DNA of 64,000 bases from JACKFB01 sp041389525. GTDB lineage: Bacteria; Myxococcota_A; UBA9042; PHBI01; JACKFB01. Location: positions 1 to 64,000 of the forward strand of contig JAWKRR010000045.1 in the NCBI GenBank assembly GCA_041389525.1, read 5' to 3'. The notes under the pieces are model-generated. The model did no database searches. It worked only from the letters and a program-made list of their open reading frames with translations, and was not told the origin of the DNA. A program made the translations under genes and the position numbers. Below, piece after piece: positions 16,508 through 25,533 of this stretch (positions are counted from its first letter, which is position 1; every line of letters starts with the position of its first letter).

Positions 16508-18178
16508 CTACCCCGTTACAGCGCGCAGATTTCGCGTGGGGTAGCGCCGAGCGCGGTCGGGTCCGGATTCGCGCGTGCGCTCGCTGGCGAAGCTGTCGGG
16601 GCTGGCACACTGCCACATCTCCTGCAGCTCGGCCGGGGCGGTGCCGTCGAGCAGCGCGCACGGCTCGACGAAGCGGTAGACCTCGTCGAGGCTGCGGCAC
16701 TCGGTGGCCGAGGTGCGGCGCTGGATGTGGTGGGCGCGGATCTCCGCGGGGCCCTTGAGGCCGGCGGCGCCGATGAGCTCGAGGAAGGCGTGGATGGTGC
16801 CGGAGTGAAAGCGCGCGACCCGCTCGGACTTCAGCGTCGGGTCCAGGCCGCGATAGAGCTTCGGATCCTGGGTCGCGACGCCCACGGGGCAGGTGTTCTC
16901 GTGGCAGCGGCGCGCCTGGATGCACCCCAGCGCGAACATCATGCCGCGGGCCGACGAGCAGATGTCCGCCCCCAGCGCGATGGCGCGCATGATGTGGAAG
17001 CCCGACGCGATCTTGCCGCTGGCGATGACGGTGATCTCCTCGCGGAGGCCGGCGCCGACCAGCGCGTTGTGCACGAAGAGCAGCCCATCGCGCAGCGGCG
17101 CGCCGACAGAGCTAGTGAACTCCAGGGGTGCCGCGCCCGTGCCGCCTTCGCCACCGTCGACGGTGATGAAGTCGGGGGCGACGCCGGTCGCGTGCATCGC
17201 CTTGACCAGCGCGACGACCTCGGCCTGCACGCCCATGCACAGCTTGATGCCGATGGGCTTGCCGCCCGAGAGCTCGCGCAGGCGCTGGACGAAACGCAGC
17301 AGCCCGCGCGGCGTGTCGAAGGCGCGGTGGGCCGGCGGCGAGATGACGTCTTTGCCCATGGGCACGCCGCGGATGGCCGAGATCTCGGGCGTCACCTTGC
17401 CCGCAGGCAGGATGCCGCCGTGGCCGGGCTTGGCACCCTGGCTCAGCTTGATCTCGATCATCTTCACTTGGGGGCGCGCGGCCTCCTTCTCGAAGCGGTC
17501 GGGGTCGAAGCCGCCGTCCTCGGCGCGGCACCCAAAATACCCAGTCCCGATCTGCCAGATCAGGTCGCCACCGTGGTGCAGGTGGTGGGGGCTGATGCCG
17601 CCCTCGCCCGTGTTCTGGGCGAAGCCGCCGATGCGGGCGCCCTCGTTGAGCGCCAGCACGGCCGTCTTCGACAGCGCGCCGTAGCTCATCGCCGAGATGT
17701 TGAAGTGCGAGCTGAGGTAGGGCTGCTTGCAGGCCGGGCCGCCGACGTGGACGCGGGGCTCGATGTGGGGCGGCGTCACCGGCGCCAGCGAGTGCGCGAT
17801 CCACTCGTAGCCGACGCGGTAGACGTCGCGCTGGGTGCCGAAGGGGACGGTGTCGTTGACGCCCTTGGAGCGCTGGTACACCACCGAGCGGGCCTCGCGC
17901 GAGAAGGGCATGCCGTCGGTGTTGGACTCCACGAAGTACTGCTGAATCTCCGGGCGGAAGGCCTCGAGCAGGTAGCGCCCGTGGCCGATGACCGGGTAGT
18001 TCCGCAGCAGCGAGTGCTTGCGCTGCAACACGTCGTGGACGCCGACGCCGATGAGGGGGACCGCCAGCGCGAGGGCCCACATGGCCGGCGGCCAGTAGAC
18101 GCCCCACAGGACGATGCCCAGCAGAGTGGTCGGAGCGAGCAGATAGAAGAGGTGGCGAACCACGGCAGATCCCTGCAT
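16508..18178 (-). CDS. FMN-binding glutamate-synthase-family protein
   Basis: A 556-residue protein with two N-terminal hydrophobic segments (residues about 8-45), then a full glutamate-synthase FMN barrel. Visible motifs are ISAMSYGALSKTAVLALNEG, QNTGEGGISPHHLHHGGDL, KMIEIKLSQGAKPGHGG, TVDGGEGGTGAAP and SGKIASGFHIMRAIALGAD. The Cys set in CIQARRCHENTCPVG is the 3Fe-4S site. It lacks the amidotransferase domain of GltB, so it resembles stand-alone YerD/GltB2-like proteins whose substrate is not settled. Membrane anchoring is inferred from the N-terminus. The ribosome site is weak and the gene is monocistronic. Confidence 0.88.
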   Translation of the reverse strand: MQGSAVVRHLFYLLAPTTLLGIVLWGVYWPPAMWALALAVPLIGVGVHDVLQRKHSLLRNYPVIGHGRYLLEAFRPEIQQYFVESNTDGMPFSREARSVVYQRSKGVNDTVPFGTQRDVYRVGYEWIAHSLAPVTPPHIEPRVHVGGPACKQPYLSSHFNISAMSYGALSKTAVLALNEGARIGGFAQNTGEGGISPHHLHHGGDLIWQIGTGYFGCRAEDGGFDPDRFEKEAARPQVKMIEIKLSQGAKPGHGGILPAGKVTPEISAIRGVPMGKDVISPPAHRAFDTPRGLLRFVQRLRELSGGKPIGIKLCMGVQAEVVALVKAMHATGVAPDFITVDGGEGGTGAAPLEFTSSVGAPLRDGLLFVHNALVGAGLREEITVIASGKIASGFHIMRAIALGADICSSARGMMFALGCIQARRCHENTCPVGVATQDPKLYRGLDPTLKSERVARFHSGTIHAFLELIGAAGLKGPAEIRAHHIQRRTSATECRSLDEVYRFVEPCALLDGTAPAELQEMWQCASPDSFASERTRESGPDRARRYPTRNLRAVTG

Positions 18179-18278
18179 GACGACGTAGCGGTCGCAGCGA
18201 GGGGATCCACGGGAGGATCTGCGGCCCGCTTGAATCGCGGGTTTCAGATCGTTGTGCGTTGCGATCGAGACCGCGAGA

Positions 18279-19799
18279 TCAACGCAGGATCAGGGTCGCT
18301 TCGCCCGCGCTGGTGGTGCGGACGCGGAGGATCCCGTCCTGCCAGGTGGTGCAACCTGTGACACCCGTCAGCGTGGCCTCCGGGCCCGTCGGGTACAGGC
18401 GCGCGGGGGCGGCGAGCTCGGTGGTGCCCTCGGTGGCCTGCCAGACCAGGGTCGCGTGCAGGGTCGCGCGGTCGAAGCTGAACGAGGTGATCTGGCCGGC
18501 GACAGCGCTGGGGTAGACGCGGATGGCCTCCAGCGCCGACAGCGCCTCCTGGCCGTCGAGACCGACCAGGCTCATGCCTTCCTCGTTCCACTCGTCGGGC
18601 GTGTCGGAGTACTCCCAGACCGTGCCGTGCAAGAGCTCCTCGTCCAGCACATCCCAGACCGCGCGCGAGTAGGTGCTGACGCCGCCGCCGGTGCGCGGGA
18701 TGCCGAACTCGCCGATGAGGACTGGCAAAGTCCACGCCGCGCGCTGCTTGGACCAGTTCGCGACGGCCTTGGCGACCGCGGGGTCTCCGTCGCCGGCGAT
18801 GAAGATGGTCTGGTCGTAGAAGTGCGGCGCGAAGGCGAGGTCGTCGCCGGTCGGGCGGGCCAGCGAGGTGGTCTGCTTGGTGGCCTCGACCCCGGTGGAG
18901 TCGAAGAAGATCAGCGCCCCCGGAGCCTCGGCGCGGATGGCGGCGGCCATGCGGTTGATGAAGGGCGTCAGGACCTGGGGCGCCCACTCCTCGACCTTGG
19001 CGCTGCCCTCGGCGGGCTCGTTGAGCACCTCGAACCCGATGACGGCCGGGTGGGTCCACATGCGCTTGGCCATGAAGCGCCACATGGCCTCCATGGCGTC
19101 CTGGATGCCGTCGGTGTTGGCCCAGAGGCGGTCGAAGGCCAGCCGCTGCTGGGGGTCGATGAAGTAGCCGAGAAACCAGGTCTTGCAGTCCTCGGGGCGC
19201 TCGGGGATGGGCTGGGGCAGGGTCCACAAGGGGAAGCCGTCGCCGCAGTAGGGCCGCGCGAAGAGGTCCTGGTGGAAATCGACGATGACGCGGATGCCGT
19301 GGGCGCCGGCGGCGTCGACCGTGGCCTCGTAGCGGGCCAGCCAGGCCTCGTCGAAGGTGCCGCGGGTGGGCTCCAGGGCCTCCCAGGTGAAGGGCATGCG
19401 CGCCGTCCGGAGGCCCCACGAGGCCATGCGCGCGAAGTAGCCGTCGGCCGCCGCCGTGAACTCGGCCGGGGTCGCGCTGGCGCTGAACTGGAATGGGAAA
19501 AAGGGCGGCAGCTTCGAGCGACCGCCGGTGTTGGCCCCGCGCAGCATGACCTCGCGGCCCAGGGCGTCGCGAAAGCGCGTGCCGTCGATGGTCAGGCGCT
19601 GACTTGGGAGGTCGGGGGCGGGCGCGCAGGCCGGGGCGGCGGTGTCGCCCGTGTCGCCCGCGTCAGGCGACGCGTCAGGCAGGTCCGGCGACGCGTCGAT
19701 CTGCGAGTCGCCGACTGTGTTTTTGACGGTGTCGTCGCACCCGGGCGCAGAGAGGAGCGCGAGGCCACTGAGCAGGACGGCGGCGGGGAATCGCTTCAT
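18279..19799 (-). CDS. Lipoprotein glycoside hydrolase family 5 (endoglycoceramidase-like)
   Basis: A 506-residue lipoprotein: MKRFPAAVLLSGLALLSAPG then Cys, an Asp/Pro/Ala spacer, and a GH5 (beta/alpha)8 barrel from about residue 65. RGANTGGRSKLPPFFPF at the start of the barrel resembles endoglycoceramidase-type GH5 proteins. The acid/base Glu is E261 in VLNEPAE and the nucleophile is E364 in LIGEFGIPR. DFHQDLF and APHFYDQTIF carry other subsite residues. A small beta-sandwich occupies the last 90 residues. It should act on glycans or glycolipids outside the inner membrane. GGAG precedes the ATG. It faces a dispersed hairpin repeat upstream. Confidence 0.85.
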   Translation of the reverse strand: MKRFPAAVLLSGLALLSAPGCDDTVKNTVGDSQIDASPDLPDASPDAGDTGDTAAPACAPAPDLPSQRLTIDGTRFRDALGREVMLRGANTGGRSKLPPFFPFQFSASATPAEFTAAADGYFARMASWGLRTARMPFTWEALEPTRGTFDEAWLARYEATVDAAGAHGIRVIVDFHQDLFARPYCGDGFPLWTLPQPIPERPEDCKTWFLGYFIDPQQRLAFDRLWANTDGIQDAMEAMWRFMAKRMWTHPAVIGFEVLNEPAEGSAKVEEWAPQVLTPFINRMAAAIRAEAPGALIFFDSTGVEATKQTTSLARPTGDDLAFAPHFYDQTIFIAGDGDPAVAKAVANWSKQRAAWTLPVLIGEFGIPRTGGGVSTYSRAVWDVLDEELLHGTVWEYSDTPDEWNEEGMSLVGLDGQEALSALEAIRVYPSAVAGQITSFSFDRATLHATLVWQATEGTTELAAPARLYPTGPEATLTGVTGCTTWQDGILRVRTTSAGEATLILR

Positions 19800-19820
19800 G
19801 GGCTGGCTCCACTTTGGTCT

Positions 19821-19970
19821 CTTGCGTGCGAGATCCTGCACGATTCTGGCAGGACTTGTCTCATGGTTGTGGAGTCACTTTGGTTCGCGCAAAGACGCCA
19901 AGACGCAAAGGAGGGCGCGTTCTTGGCGCCTTGGCGTCTTTGCGCGAATCGCTTGGTTCTGGCTCCGCCA
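19821..19970. repeat. Dispersed hairpin repeat, copy 1
   Basis: This 150-base element starts CTTGCGTGCGAGATCCTGC, passes GTCACTTTGGTTCGCGC, folds into a perfect 19-bp stem (19884-19902 with 19930-19948) built from GACGCCAAG words, and ends GGTTCTGGCTCCGCCA. The same borders and core recur at 29118-29277. It lies between two divergent genes. Confidence 0.75.
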
Positions 19971-20044
19971 CGTTCGGAGGGATGACCGCATCAAACCCGC
20001 CGCGCAGGGTTATAGTCGCGGCCCCGGTTTGAGAGGATGGCGGC

Positions 20045-21901
20045 GTGCGGAGCGGCTGGTGGATGCGGATGGCCGCCCTGTGGGGCGCGCTGATAGTCGC
20101 GAAGGCGTGCGTCGTCGCGTTGCGCGTCGCCGACGGTGGCGGCGGCGGCCTGGCGAGCTGGCTCGCGCCCCTGGGGCTGCTGCACGAGGACGCGCTGACC
20201 GCCCTCGCCTTCTCGGCCTGCGACGGGCTGCTCCTGCTCCTGGCCCGGCGCTCCAAGCTGGCCGCCCAGCTCTTCGACGGCGTCGCCTGGCCGCTGCTGG
20301 TCGCGATCGTCGCCTACTCCGCCCTCAACGTCCCGGTCGCCCGCGTGCTGTCGACCCCGCTGACCTACCCCATGCTGGCCGCCGTCGGCGGGGCGCTGGG
20401 CGACTCGATCACCCGCTACCTCACGCCCTCCAACCTCGCGGCCATGGCCCTGGTGGTCGCCGCGGCCCCCGTCGCAGCCCTCGCCGCGCGCCGCCTCCCC
20501 GCGCGCGCCCTCGCCCTCGCGCTGGCGATCACCCTGCTCCCGCCTACCCTCTTCGGCGCCGCGGCGCTCCGCACCCTCGACACCTTCGGACTCCACCGCA
20601 GCGCCGTCGCCACCCTGCTGCGCACCACCTGGCGCGACCGCTACGCCGCCCCCCCGCTCGCCTCAGCCCCCACCGACGCCGCCGCGCTGCCCGCCGAGGG
20701 CCCCCACCTCGACCTCCGCCACCTCGAAGGCGCCGCCCGCGGCAAGAGCGTCATCTGGGTCGTCCTCGAGTCCACCGGCGCCCGCTTCATCTCGCCCTGG
20801 GGCACCTCCCCCGCGGGCCACGACCCCATGCCCAACCTCACGCGCCTCATGGACCGCGCCCTGGTCTTCGACTCCGCCTACGCCGCCTACCCCGAGAGCA
20901 TCAAGGGCCTCTGGTCCTACCTCTGCGGCGCCTACCCCGTCGCCTCGACCGCCGCCGACCGCTACACCCCGACCCGCCGCCCGGCCACCTGCGCCGCCGC
21001 CCCCTACGCCGCCGAGGGCTACGCCACGGCGCTCTTCCACTCCGGCCGCTTCGTCTACCTGGGCATGCGCCACATCGTCGATTCGCGAGGATTCGACGTG
21101 CTGAAAGACGCCGGCGACATCGGCGGCCAGTACGCCTCGAGCTTCGGCACCGACGACGCGTCGACCGCCCGCGCCCTGCTCGACTGGCTGGCCGGCCTCC
21201 CCGAGCACAAGCCGTTTTTCGCCTTCTACATGCCCATCGCCGGCCACCACCCCTACCGCACGCCGGGCGTCGGCCCCCGCCCCTTCCCACAAGCCACCGA
21301 GCGCGACGCCTACATCAACGACCTCTTCGCCGGCGACGCAGCCCTCGGCGCCCTCTACGACGGCATCGCGGCTGCCGGCCTCGCCGACGACGTGGTCTGG
21401 GTCATCATGGGCGACCACGGCGAGGCCTTCGCCGAGCACGAGGGCAACCTCGCCCACAGCCTCTACATCTGGGAGGAGAACGTCCACGTCCCGCTGGCCT
21501 TCGTGCTGCCCGGCGCGCTCAGCGCCCAGGTCCGCGCGCCGCAGATCACCAGCCTCATCGACGTGCTGCCGACCCTCGCCGCGCTCACCGGCGTCGCCCC
21601 CGCCCCCGACTGGCAAGGCCAGAACCGCCTCCAACCCAAACCCGGCGTCGCGCGCTTCTACACCGACCACGGCACCTGGCAGATGGGCCTGCGCCAAGAC
21701 CGTTGGAAGTACATCCTGGACGCCGAGAGCGGCCGCGGACGCCTCTACGACCTCCAAACCGACCCCGCCGAGACCAAGGACCTCGCCGCCGACCACCCCG
21801 AGCGCGCCGCCGCCTACGAAGCCGACCTACGCGCCTGGCACGCCAGCAACGCCGCCCACTTCGTCAACGACCCGCCAGCCCCCACAGCGGACGCCCCATA
21901 A
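20045..21901 (+). CDS. Membrane sulfatase-fold enzyme (LtaS/EptA-like transferase)
   Basis: A 618-residue protein from a GTG start with GAGAGG upstream. The N-terminal 200 residues hold about five membrane helices; the rest is an alkaline-phosphatase/sulfatase-fold catalytic domain. Metal-site motifs are SVIWVVLESTGARF, the nucleophile region YPESIKGLWSYLCG, HHPYRTPG and GDHGEAFAEHEGN; NDLFAGDAALGALY and WKYILD follow. The nucleophile region has Ser rather than the Cys-x-Pro-x-Arg of true sulfatases, which favours a phosphoglycerol or phosphoethanolamine transferase-like role, or a sulfatase-like hydrolase of unknown substrate. The end overlaps the convergent psd gene by 38 bases. Confidence 0.8.
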   Translation: MRSGWWMRMAALWGALIVAKACVVALRVADGGGGGLASWLAPLGLLHEDALTALAFSACDGLLLLLARRSKLAAQLFDGVAWPLLVAIVAYSALNVPVARVLSTPLTYPMLAAVGGALGDSITRYLTPSNLAAMALVVAAAPVAALAARRLPARALALALAITLLPPTLFGAAALRTLDTFGLHRSAVATLLRTTWRDRYAAPPLASAPTDAAALPAEGPHLDLRHLEGAARGKSVIWVVLESTGARFISPWGTSPAGHDPMPNLTRLMDRALVFDSAYAAYPESIKGLWSYLCGAYPVASTAADRYTPTRRPATCAAAPYAAEGYATALFHSGRFVYLGMRHIVDSRGFDVLKDAGDIGGQYASSFGTDDASTARALLDWLAGLPEHKPFFAFYMPIAGHHPYRTPGVGPRPFPQATERDAYINDLFAGDAALGALYDGIAAAGLADDVVWVIMGDHGEAFAEHEGNLAHSLYIWEENVHVPLAFVLPGALSAQVRAPQITSLIDVLPTLAALTGVAPAPDWQGQNRLQPKPGVARFYTDHGTWQMGLRQDRWKYILDAESGRGRLYDLQTDPAETKDLAADHPERAAAYEADLRAWHASNAAHFVNDPPAPTADAP

Positions 21902-22709
21902 GCACCGGGTCGCCGGCCGCCCCGAAGGTCTCAGCCACGACCCCGGGCGGCGCCAGGAGGACCACGGTCGACCCGAAGCTGAAGTGCCCTAACACGCTGC
22001 CCGCGTCTCGGTGTTCGGAGAGGATCTCGGGCTGGCGCTTCTGCCACCGCCGCTGCTCCAGGCCTTCGAGGTGGATGCCGCCGATGAGGCTCGCGCCCAC
22101 CAGCACGAGCAAGATCTCCGGGCCCGAGTCCAGCCGCAGGCGCAGGACGGCGCGCTCGTTGCGCTCGTAGACGCGCGGGATGTGGCGCAGGGCGGCGGCG
22201 TTCTGCGGGAAGGTGCGGCCCGGCAGCCAGCGCACGTCCACCAGCGTCCCGGCCGCGGGCATGTGGATGTGGTGGTAGCCGTCGGGGGTGAGAAAGATCG
22301 TGGTCCAGGTGCCGCCGTGGAGCGCGGTCGTGTCCAAATCGTGCAGGCGCCCGTTGACGATTCGGTCGATCGAGAGCGGGTGGCCCTTGACCAGCAAGAA
22401 GCTGTCGCCCGAGATCGCGCCGTGGCCCACGAGCTCGCCGTCCACGGGGCTGGCGAAGCCCGCGGCGAAGGGCCGCGCGCCCGGGCGCAGGCGGCGCAGG
22501 AAGAAGCGCTCGACCGTGGGGAAGGGGCCGGGCTCGAACTGGGCCAGGTCGATCTCGCCGCGACGCACCCAGTGGCGAATCGCCGACGCCACCAAGGGCT
22601 TCGGGTGCTCGACGCGGGCCAGGTGTGCGACGCAGCGACCGAGCAGGCGCTGAGGCGCGAAGCGGTAGGCGCGGAGGAAGGCGGCGCTGCGGTGCGGGCG
22701 CCAGCTCAC
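21864..22709 (-). CDS. psd: Phosphatidylserine decarboxylase proenzyme
   Basis: A 281-residue PSD that makes phosphatidylethanolamine at the inner membrane and self-cleaves to a pyruvoyl enzyme. The cleavage site is FGST, with Ser247 the future pyruvoyl group. The active-site regions ASPVDGEL and PDGYHHIHMPAAG, with the His residues, are present, and LVGASLIGGI lies before the cleavage site. The GTG start overlaps the stop of the desaturase fusion (GTGA, 22706-22709), so it is the last gene of a three-gene operon. Length is normal for the bacterial type. Confidence 0.93.
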   Translation of the reverse strand: MSWRPHRSAAFLRAYRFAPQRLLGRCVAHLARVEHPKPLVASAIRHWVRRGEIDLAQFEPGPFPTVERFFLRRLRPGARPFAAGFASPVDGELVGHGAISGDSFLLVKGHPLSIDRIVNGRLHDLDTTALHGGTWTTIFLTPDGYHHIHMPAAGTLVDVRWLPGRTFPQNAAALRHIPRVYERNERAVLRLRLDSGPEILLVLVGASLIGGIHLEGLEQRRWQKRQPEILSEHRDAGSVLGHFSFGSTVVLLAPPGVVAETFGAAGDPVLMGRPLWGLAGR

Positions 22710-23977
22710 GCCGTGGACGTGGAGGCGCCGCCCACAGCGACGAGGCGTTTGCCGAGCAGCAGGCGGCTGATGGGCTCGGCGGGGAGGCCGCGGGCCTCGC
22801 GGTCCCAGGGGAAGGCGTGGACCAGGCGCGGGACGGGGCCGGGGCGAAAGAGCGCGTCGCGGTCGCCTTCGAAGGCCAGGGGGACCACCACGAGCTCGGC
22901 GGGATCGGCCTCAGCGCTGGCTGAGGCGCCGGGCCGCCAGACGCCATGGCGGAAGCGCACGCGGGGCTCGGTGAGGCCGCGGGCGGCGAGGTGGGCGCGG
23001 GCGCCGTCGAGGTGCGCGGGCTCGGCGTCCAGCAGGACGAGGGTGGCGTCGGGCAAGAGCTCGGCCAGGGCCAGGGCCGTGCGGGGGAAGAGGCCGCCGC
23101 CGACGATGAGCACGCGCGTCGGCGGCGTGGGGCTCACGCGCGGGAGCAGCCGGCCCAGGGCGCGGGCGTGGGTCTGGACCAAGAAGCGCTGGACGGGCGG
23201 GCTCTTCAGGGCGAGGCGCTCGAGCCAGGCGAGGACGCGGCCGCGGGTGCGGCCCGGCTCGGCCAGGAAGATCCGCATCATGGGGGCGCGGGCGGAGACC
23301 GGGGCGCCGGCGAGGCGGGCGGCGGGCAGCTTCGACCAGTGGCGCCGGGGCGATTGGTGGTGCTCGGCGTGGTGGCCGTCGTTGAACCAGACCGCGTTGT
23401 GCAGCCAGCCGTAGGTGCTGACGCCATCGGAGAAATCGAGGTGCTCGCGGCGGTGCTCGTAGCGGCCCTGCAGCGCGCAGAGGCCGAGGCCCACGGCCAG
23501 GCCGGGCAGCAGCGCGGCGGCGAGGAGCAGCGGCGCGAGCCAGGCGAGCAGGCCGAGGCAGGCGAAGACCAGGGCGAACTCAGTGAGCAGGCGGCGGCCC
23601 AGGCGCAGGCGCGGGGCGACGCCGGCGTGGTGGGCGAGGTGGCGATCGCGCCACAGGGTCTGCGGGATGGACAGCGTCGCCGTGAGGAAAAGAGCGAGGC
23701 CGCGGTTGGCGGATCGCGAGGTGAAGAGCGGGTTGTGCAGGTGGTTGTGGGCGATGGTGTTGGAGCCCCACCAGACCCACAGGGCGTAGCCAGCGCCCCA
23801 CGCCGCGAGCCCCGCGGCGCCAGCGCCCAGCGCGAGGGGGGCGGAGGCCGCGAGGAGGCCGACGGAGGCCGGGGCCAGCAACGCCAGCCCGAGATCCTTC
23901 GGCGAGTGAGCAAAGACCCGCGCCGGTGGCTTCTCGACCCGCTCTTCAGCGAGGCCGGCGCGGGCGTCGATGGTCAT
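22706..23977 (-). CDS. Fatty-acid desaturase fused to a methyltransferase-like domain
   Basis: A 423-residue fusion. Residues about 20-235 are a membrane di-iron desaturase with His boxes HNHLH (77-81), HLAHH (113-117) and HHAEHH (202-207), and hydrophobic segments between them. After residue 285 comes a Rossmann-like domain: VLIVGGGLFPRTAL (289-302) is a class I methyltransferase motif I, and D317 in VLLDAEP fits the acidic residue that holds the SAM ribose. The ATG overlaps the upstream stop (ATGA, 23974-23977) and its own stop overlaps psd. Desaturation followed by methyl transfer on a phospholipid acyl chain is an inference; a degenerate, non-catalytic second domain is also possible. Confidence 0.75.
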   Translation of the reverse strand: MTIDARAGLAEERVEKPPARVFAHSPKDLGLALLAPASVGLLAASAPLALGAGAAGLAAWGAGYALWVWWGSNTIAHNHLHNPLFTSRSANRGLALFLTATLSIPQTLWRDRHLAHHAGVAPRLRLGRRLLTEFALVFACLGLLAWLAPLLLAAALLPGLAVGLGLCALQGRYEHRREHLDFSDGVSTYGWLHNAVWFNDGHHAEHHQSPRRHWSKLPAARLAGAPVSARAPMMRIFLAEPGRTRGRVLAWLERLALKSPPVQRFLVQTHARALGRLLPRVSPTPPTRVLIVGGGLFPRTALALAELLPDATLVLLDAEPAHLDGARAHLAARGLTEPRVRFRHGVWRPGASASAEADPAELVVVPLAFEGDRDALFRPGPVPRLVHAFPWDREARGLPAEPISRLLLGKRLVAVGGASTSTA

Positions 23978-25407
23978 CGCGCGTAGCGGCGACGGGTCAC
24001 GACGAGCAGGGCCAGGGCCACGGCCCACGGCCAGACCGGGGCGCTGTCGGGGGCGCCGCCGCAGCCGACGCCGCCGGCGACGCCGTTGTCGGGCGTGCCA
24101 CCGCTGGTCGGCACGTCGCCCGCGGTCGAGTCGGGACCGGGGCCGGTGACCTCCGGCGTGCTCGTGTCGGGCGTGCTCGTGTCGGGCGTGCTCGTGTCGG
24201 GCGTGCCGGGGACGTCGACCGAGGGCACGTCGATGAGGGGCACGTCGATGAGGGGCACGTCGAGCGCGGGCACCGAGCCGTCGGGGCCCGCGTCGGAGTC
24301 GGTGATCGCGTCGCCAGGGGGCGAGGTGTCGAGGGTGGCGTCCGGGCCGGGGCCCGGGTCCACGTCCTCCCAGAGGTCCGGCCCGTCGCCCACGGCGTCA
24401 CTGATGCCGGTGTCCACGGTCCCATCGACCATCGTGTCCGGCGCGGGGCCCGCGTCCACATCGAGGACCGCGTCGGGCGGCACGTCCCAGTCGACGTCGG
24501 GGCCGGGGCCGCCGTCCTCGTCGCTTCCGTCCCAGTCTACCCAGGTGTCTGAGCCGTCGGTGTCGAAGGCCCAGCCGTCGGGGAGCGCGTCGAGGTCGAT
24601 GTCCGCGTCGAAGGGCGGGACGTCCCAGATGTCGAGGTCGGGGCCGCCGTCGAAGGCGCCGCCGTCCACGTCTTCAGAGGCGTCGGGCATGGGGCCGAGA
24701 TCGGAGTCGGGGCCAGGGCCCGCGTCGATGTCGACCTTCACGTCGACGGCGACGTCGATGGCCACGTCCACGTCGATGGCTACGTCGACAGCCACGTCGG
24801 GCAGGGGGCCGATATCCGAGTCGGAGCCGGCGTCGGTGTCAGGCATGGAGCCCGCGTCCACGTCAGGGCCCGGGCCCGCGTCCTCGCCGACCTCGGGGCC
24901 GGGGTCGGGCATCGGCGGCGGCGGCTTCTGCACGTAGGCGGCGTTGAGGACCTGGCAGGGCGTGAACCCGGTGACGACGCCGCTGCCGAAGGGGTAGACG
25001 TCCACGGTCCAGGTGTCCGCGTAGAGCGGCTGGATCAGGCCGGGCGGCACGTCCTGGCTACCCCAACCGACGCAGTCGTCGCCGTCATCGCCCTGGATGT
25101 TGTTGGCGATGTCGTCCCACTCCATCAGGCAGGTCTGCGCCATCCCAGCCGGGCACTGGTAGTGCATCGCGCCCCAGCGCGGCACCGAATATTGGACGTA
25201 GACGCCTGGCTTTTCGGGGGATGCCTTGTCGATGAAGGCCATCATGAAGCCGGTGATCGTGACCGAGGGCTGCTTGGTGTCGGCGCCCTCGACGACGACG
25301 GTGTCGGGGATGGCCCAGACGCTGACCGGGAAGGACGCGAGCGCGGGCGCGGCGAGCGCGAAGGGGGCGAGGACCAGGAGGCCCAAGGCGAGGTGGCGTG
25401 GCAGCAT
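23974..25407 (-). CDS. Secreted Asp-rich protein with MYXO-CTERM-like tail
   Basis: A 477-residue protein. A signal peptide (cleavage near ALAS) leads to an N-terminal domain of about 150 residues with three or four Cys (HYQCPAGMAQTCLMEWDD, DDCVGWGSQ, GFTPCQV). A low-complexity tail of about 260 residues follows, almost one-fifth Asp, with Pro, Gly, Val and Ser and short repeats: VAIDVDVAIDVAVDV, three copies of an IDVPL-type 5-mer, and four of STPDT. The C-terminus is GVGCGGAPDS, a hydrophobic helix, then TRRR, a MYXO-CTERM-like signal. The acidic tail may bind Ca or act as a stalk; this is inferred. First gene of the operon with the desaturase fusion and psd. Confidence 0.75.
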   Translation of the reverse strand: MLPRHLALGLLVLAPFALAAPALASFPVSVWAIPDTVVVEGADTKQPSVTITGFMMAFIDKASPEKPGVYVQYSVPRWGAMHYQCPAGMAQTCLMEWDDIANNIQGDDGDDCVGWGSQDVPPGLIQPLYADTWTVDVYPFGSGVVTGFTPCQVLNAAYVQKPPPPMPDPGPEVGEDAGPGPDVDAGSMPDTDAGSDSDIGPLPDVAVDVAIDVDVAIDVAVDVKVDIDAGPGPDSDLGPMPDASEDVDGGAFDGGPDLDIWDVPPFDADIDLDALPDGWAFDTDGSDTWVDWDGSDEDGGPGPDVDWDVPPDAVLDVDAGPAPDTMVDGTVDTGISDAVGDGPDLWEDVDPGPGPDATLDTSPPGDAITDSDAGPDGSVPALDVPLIDVPLIDVPSVDVPGTPDTSTPDTSTPDTSTPEVTGPGPDSTAGDVPTSGGTPDNGVAGGVGCGGAPDSAPVWPWAVALALLVVTRRRYAR

Positions 25408-25533
25408 GGGGACTCCGAGTCCGAGAGAGCGCCCGCAGATTAGCAGGGCGTCGAGTTCAATTCGACATCGGCCGCCGCGTCGTCGAGAAAAGCGACGGGG
25501 TGGCGCGGCCGTCGCCAGTCCCGCGCGCCGAGA

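Noticed and set aside
20045..21901. Type I sulfatase
   Set aside because: The Cys/Ser-x-Pro-x-Arg modification site is missing at the nucleophile region.
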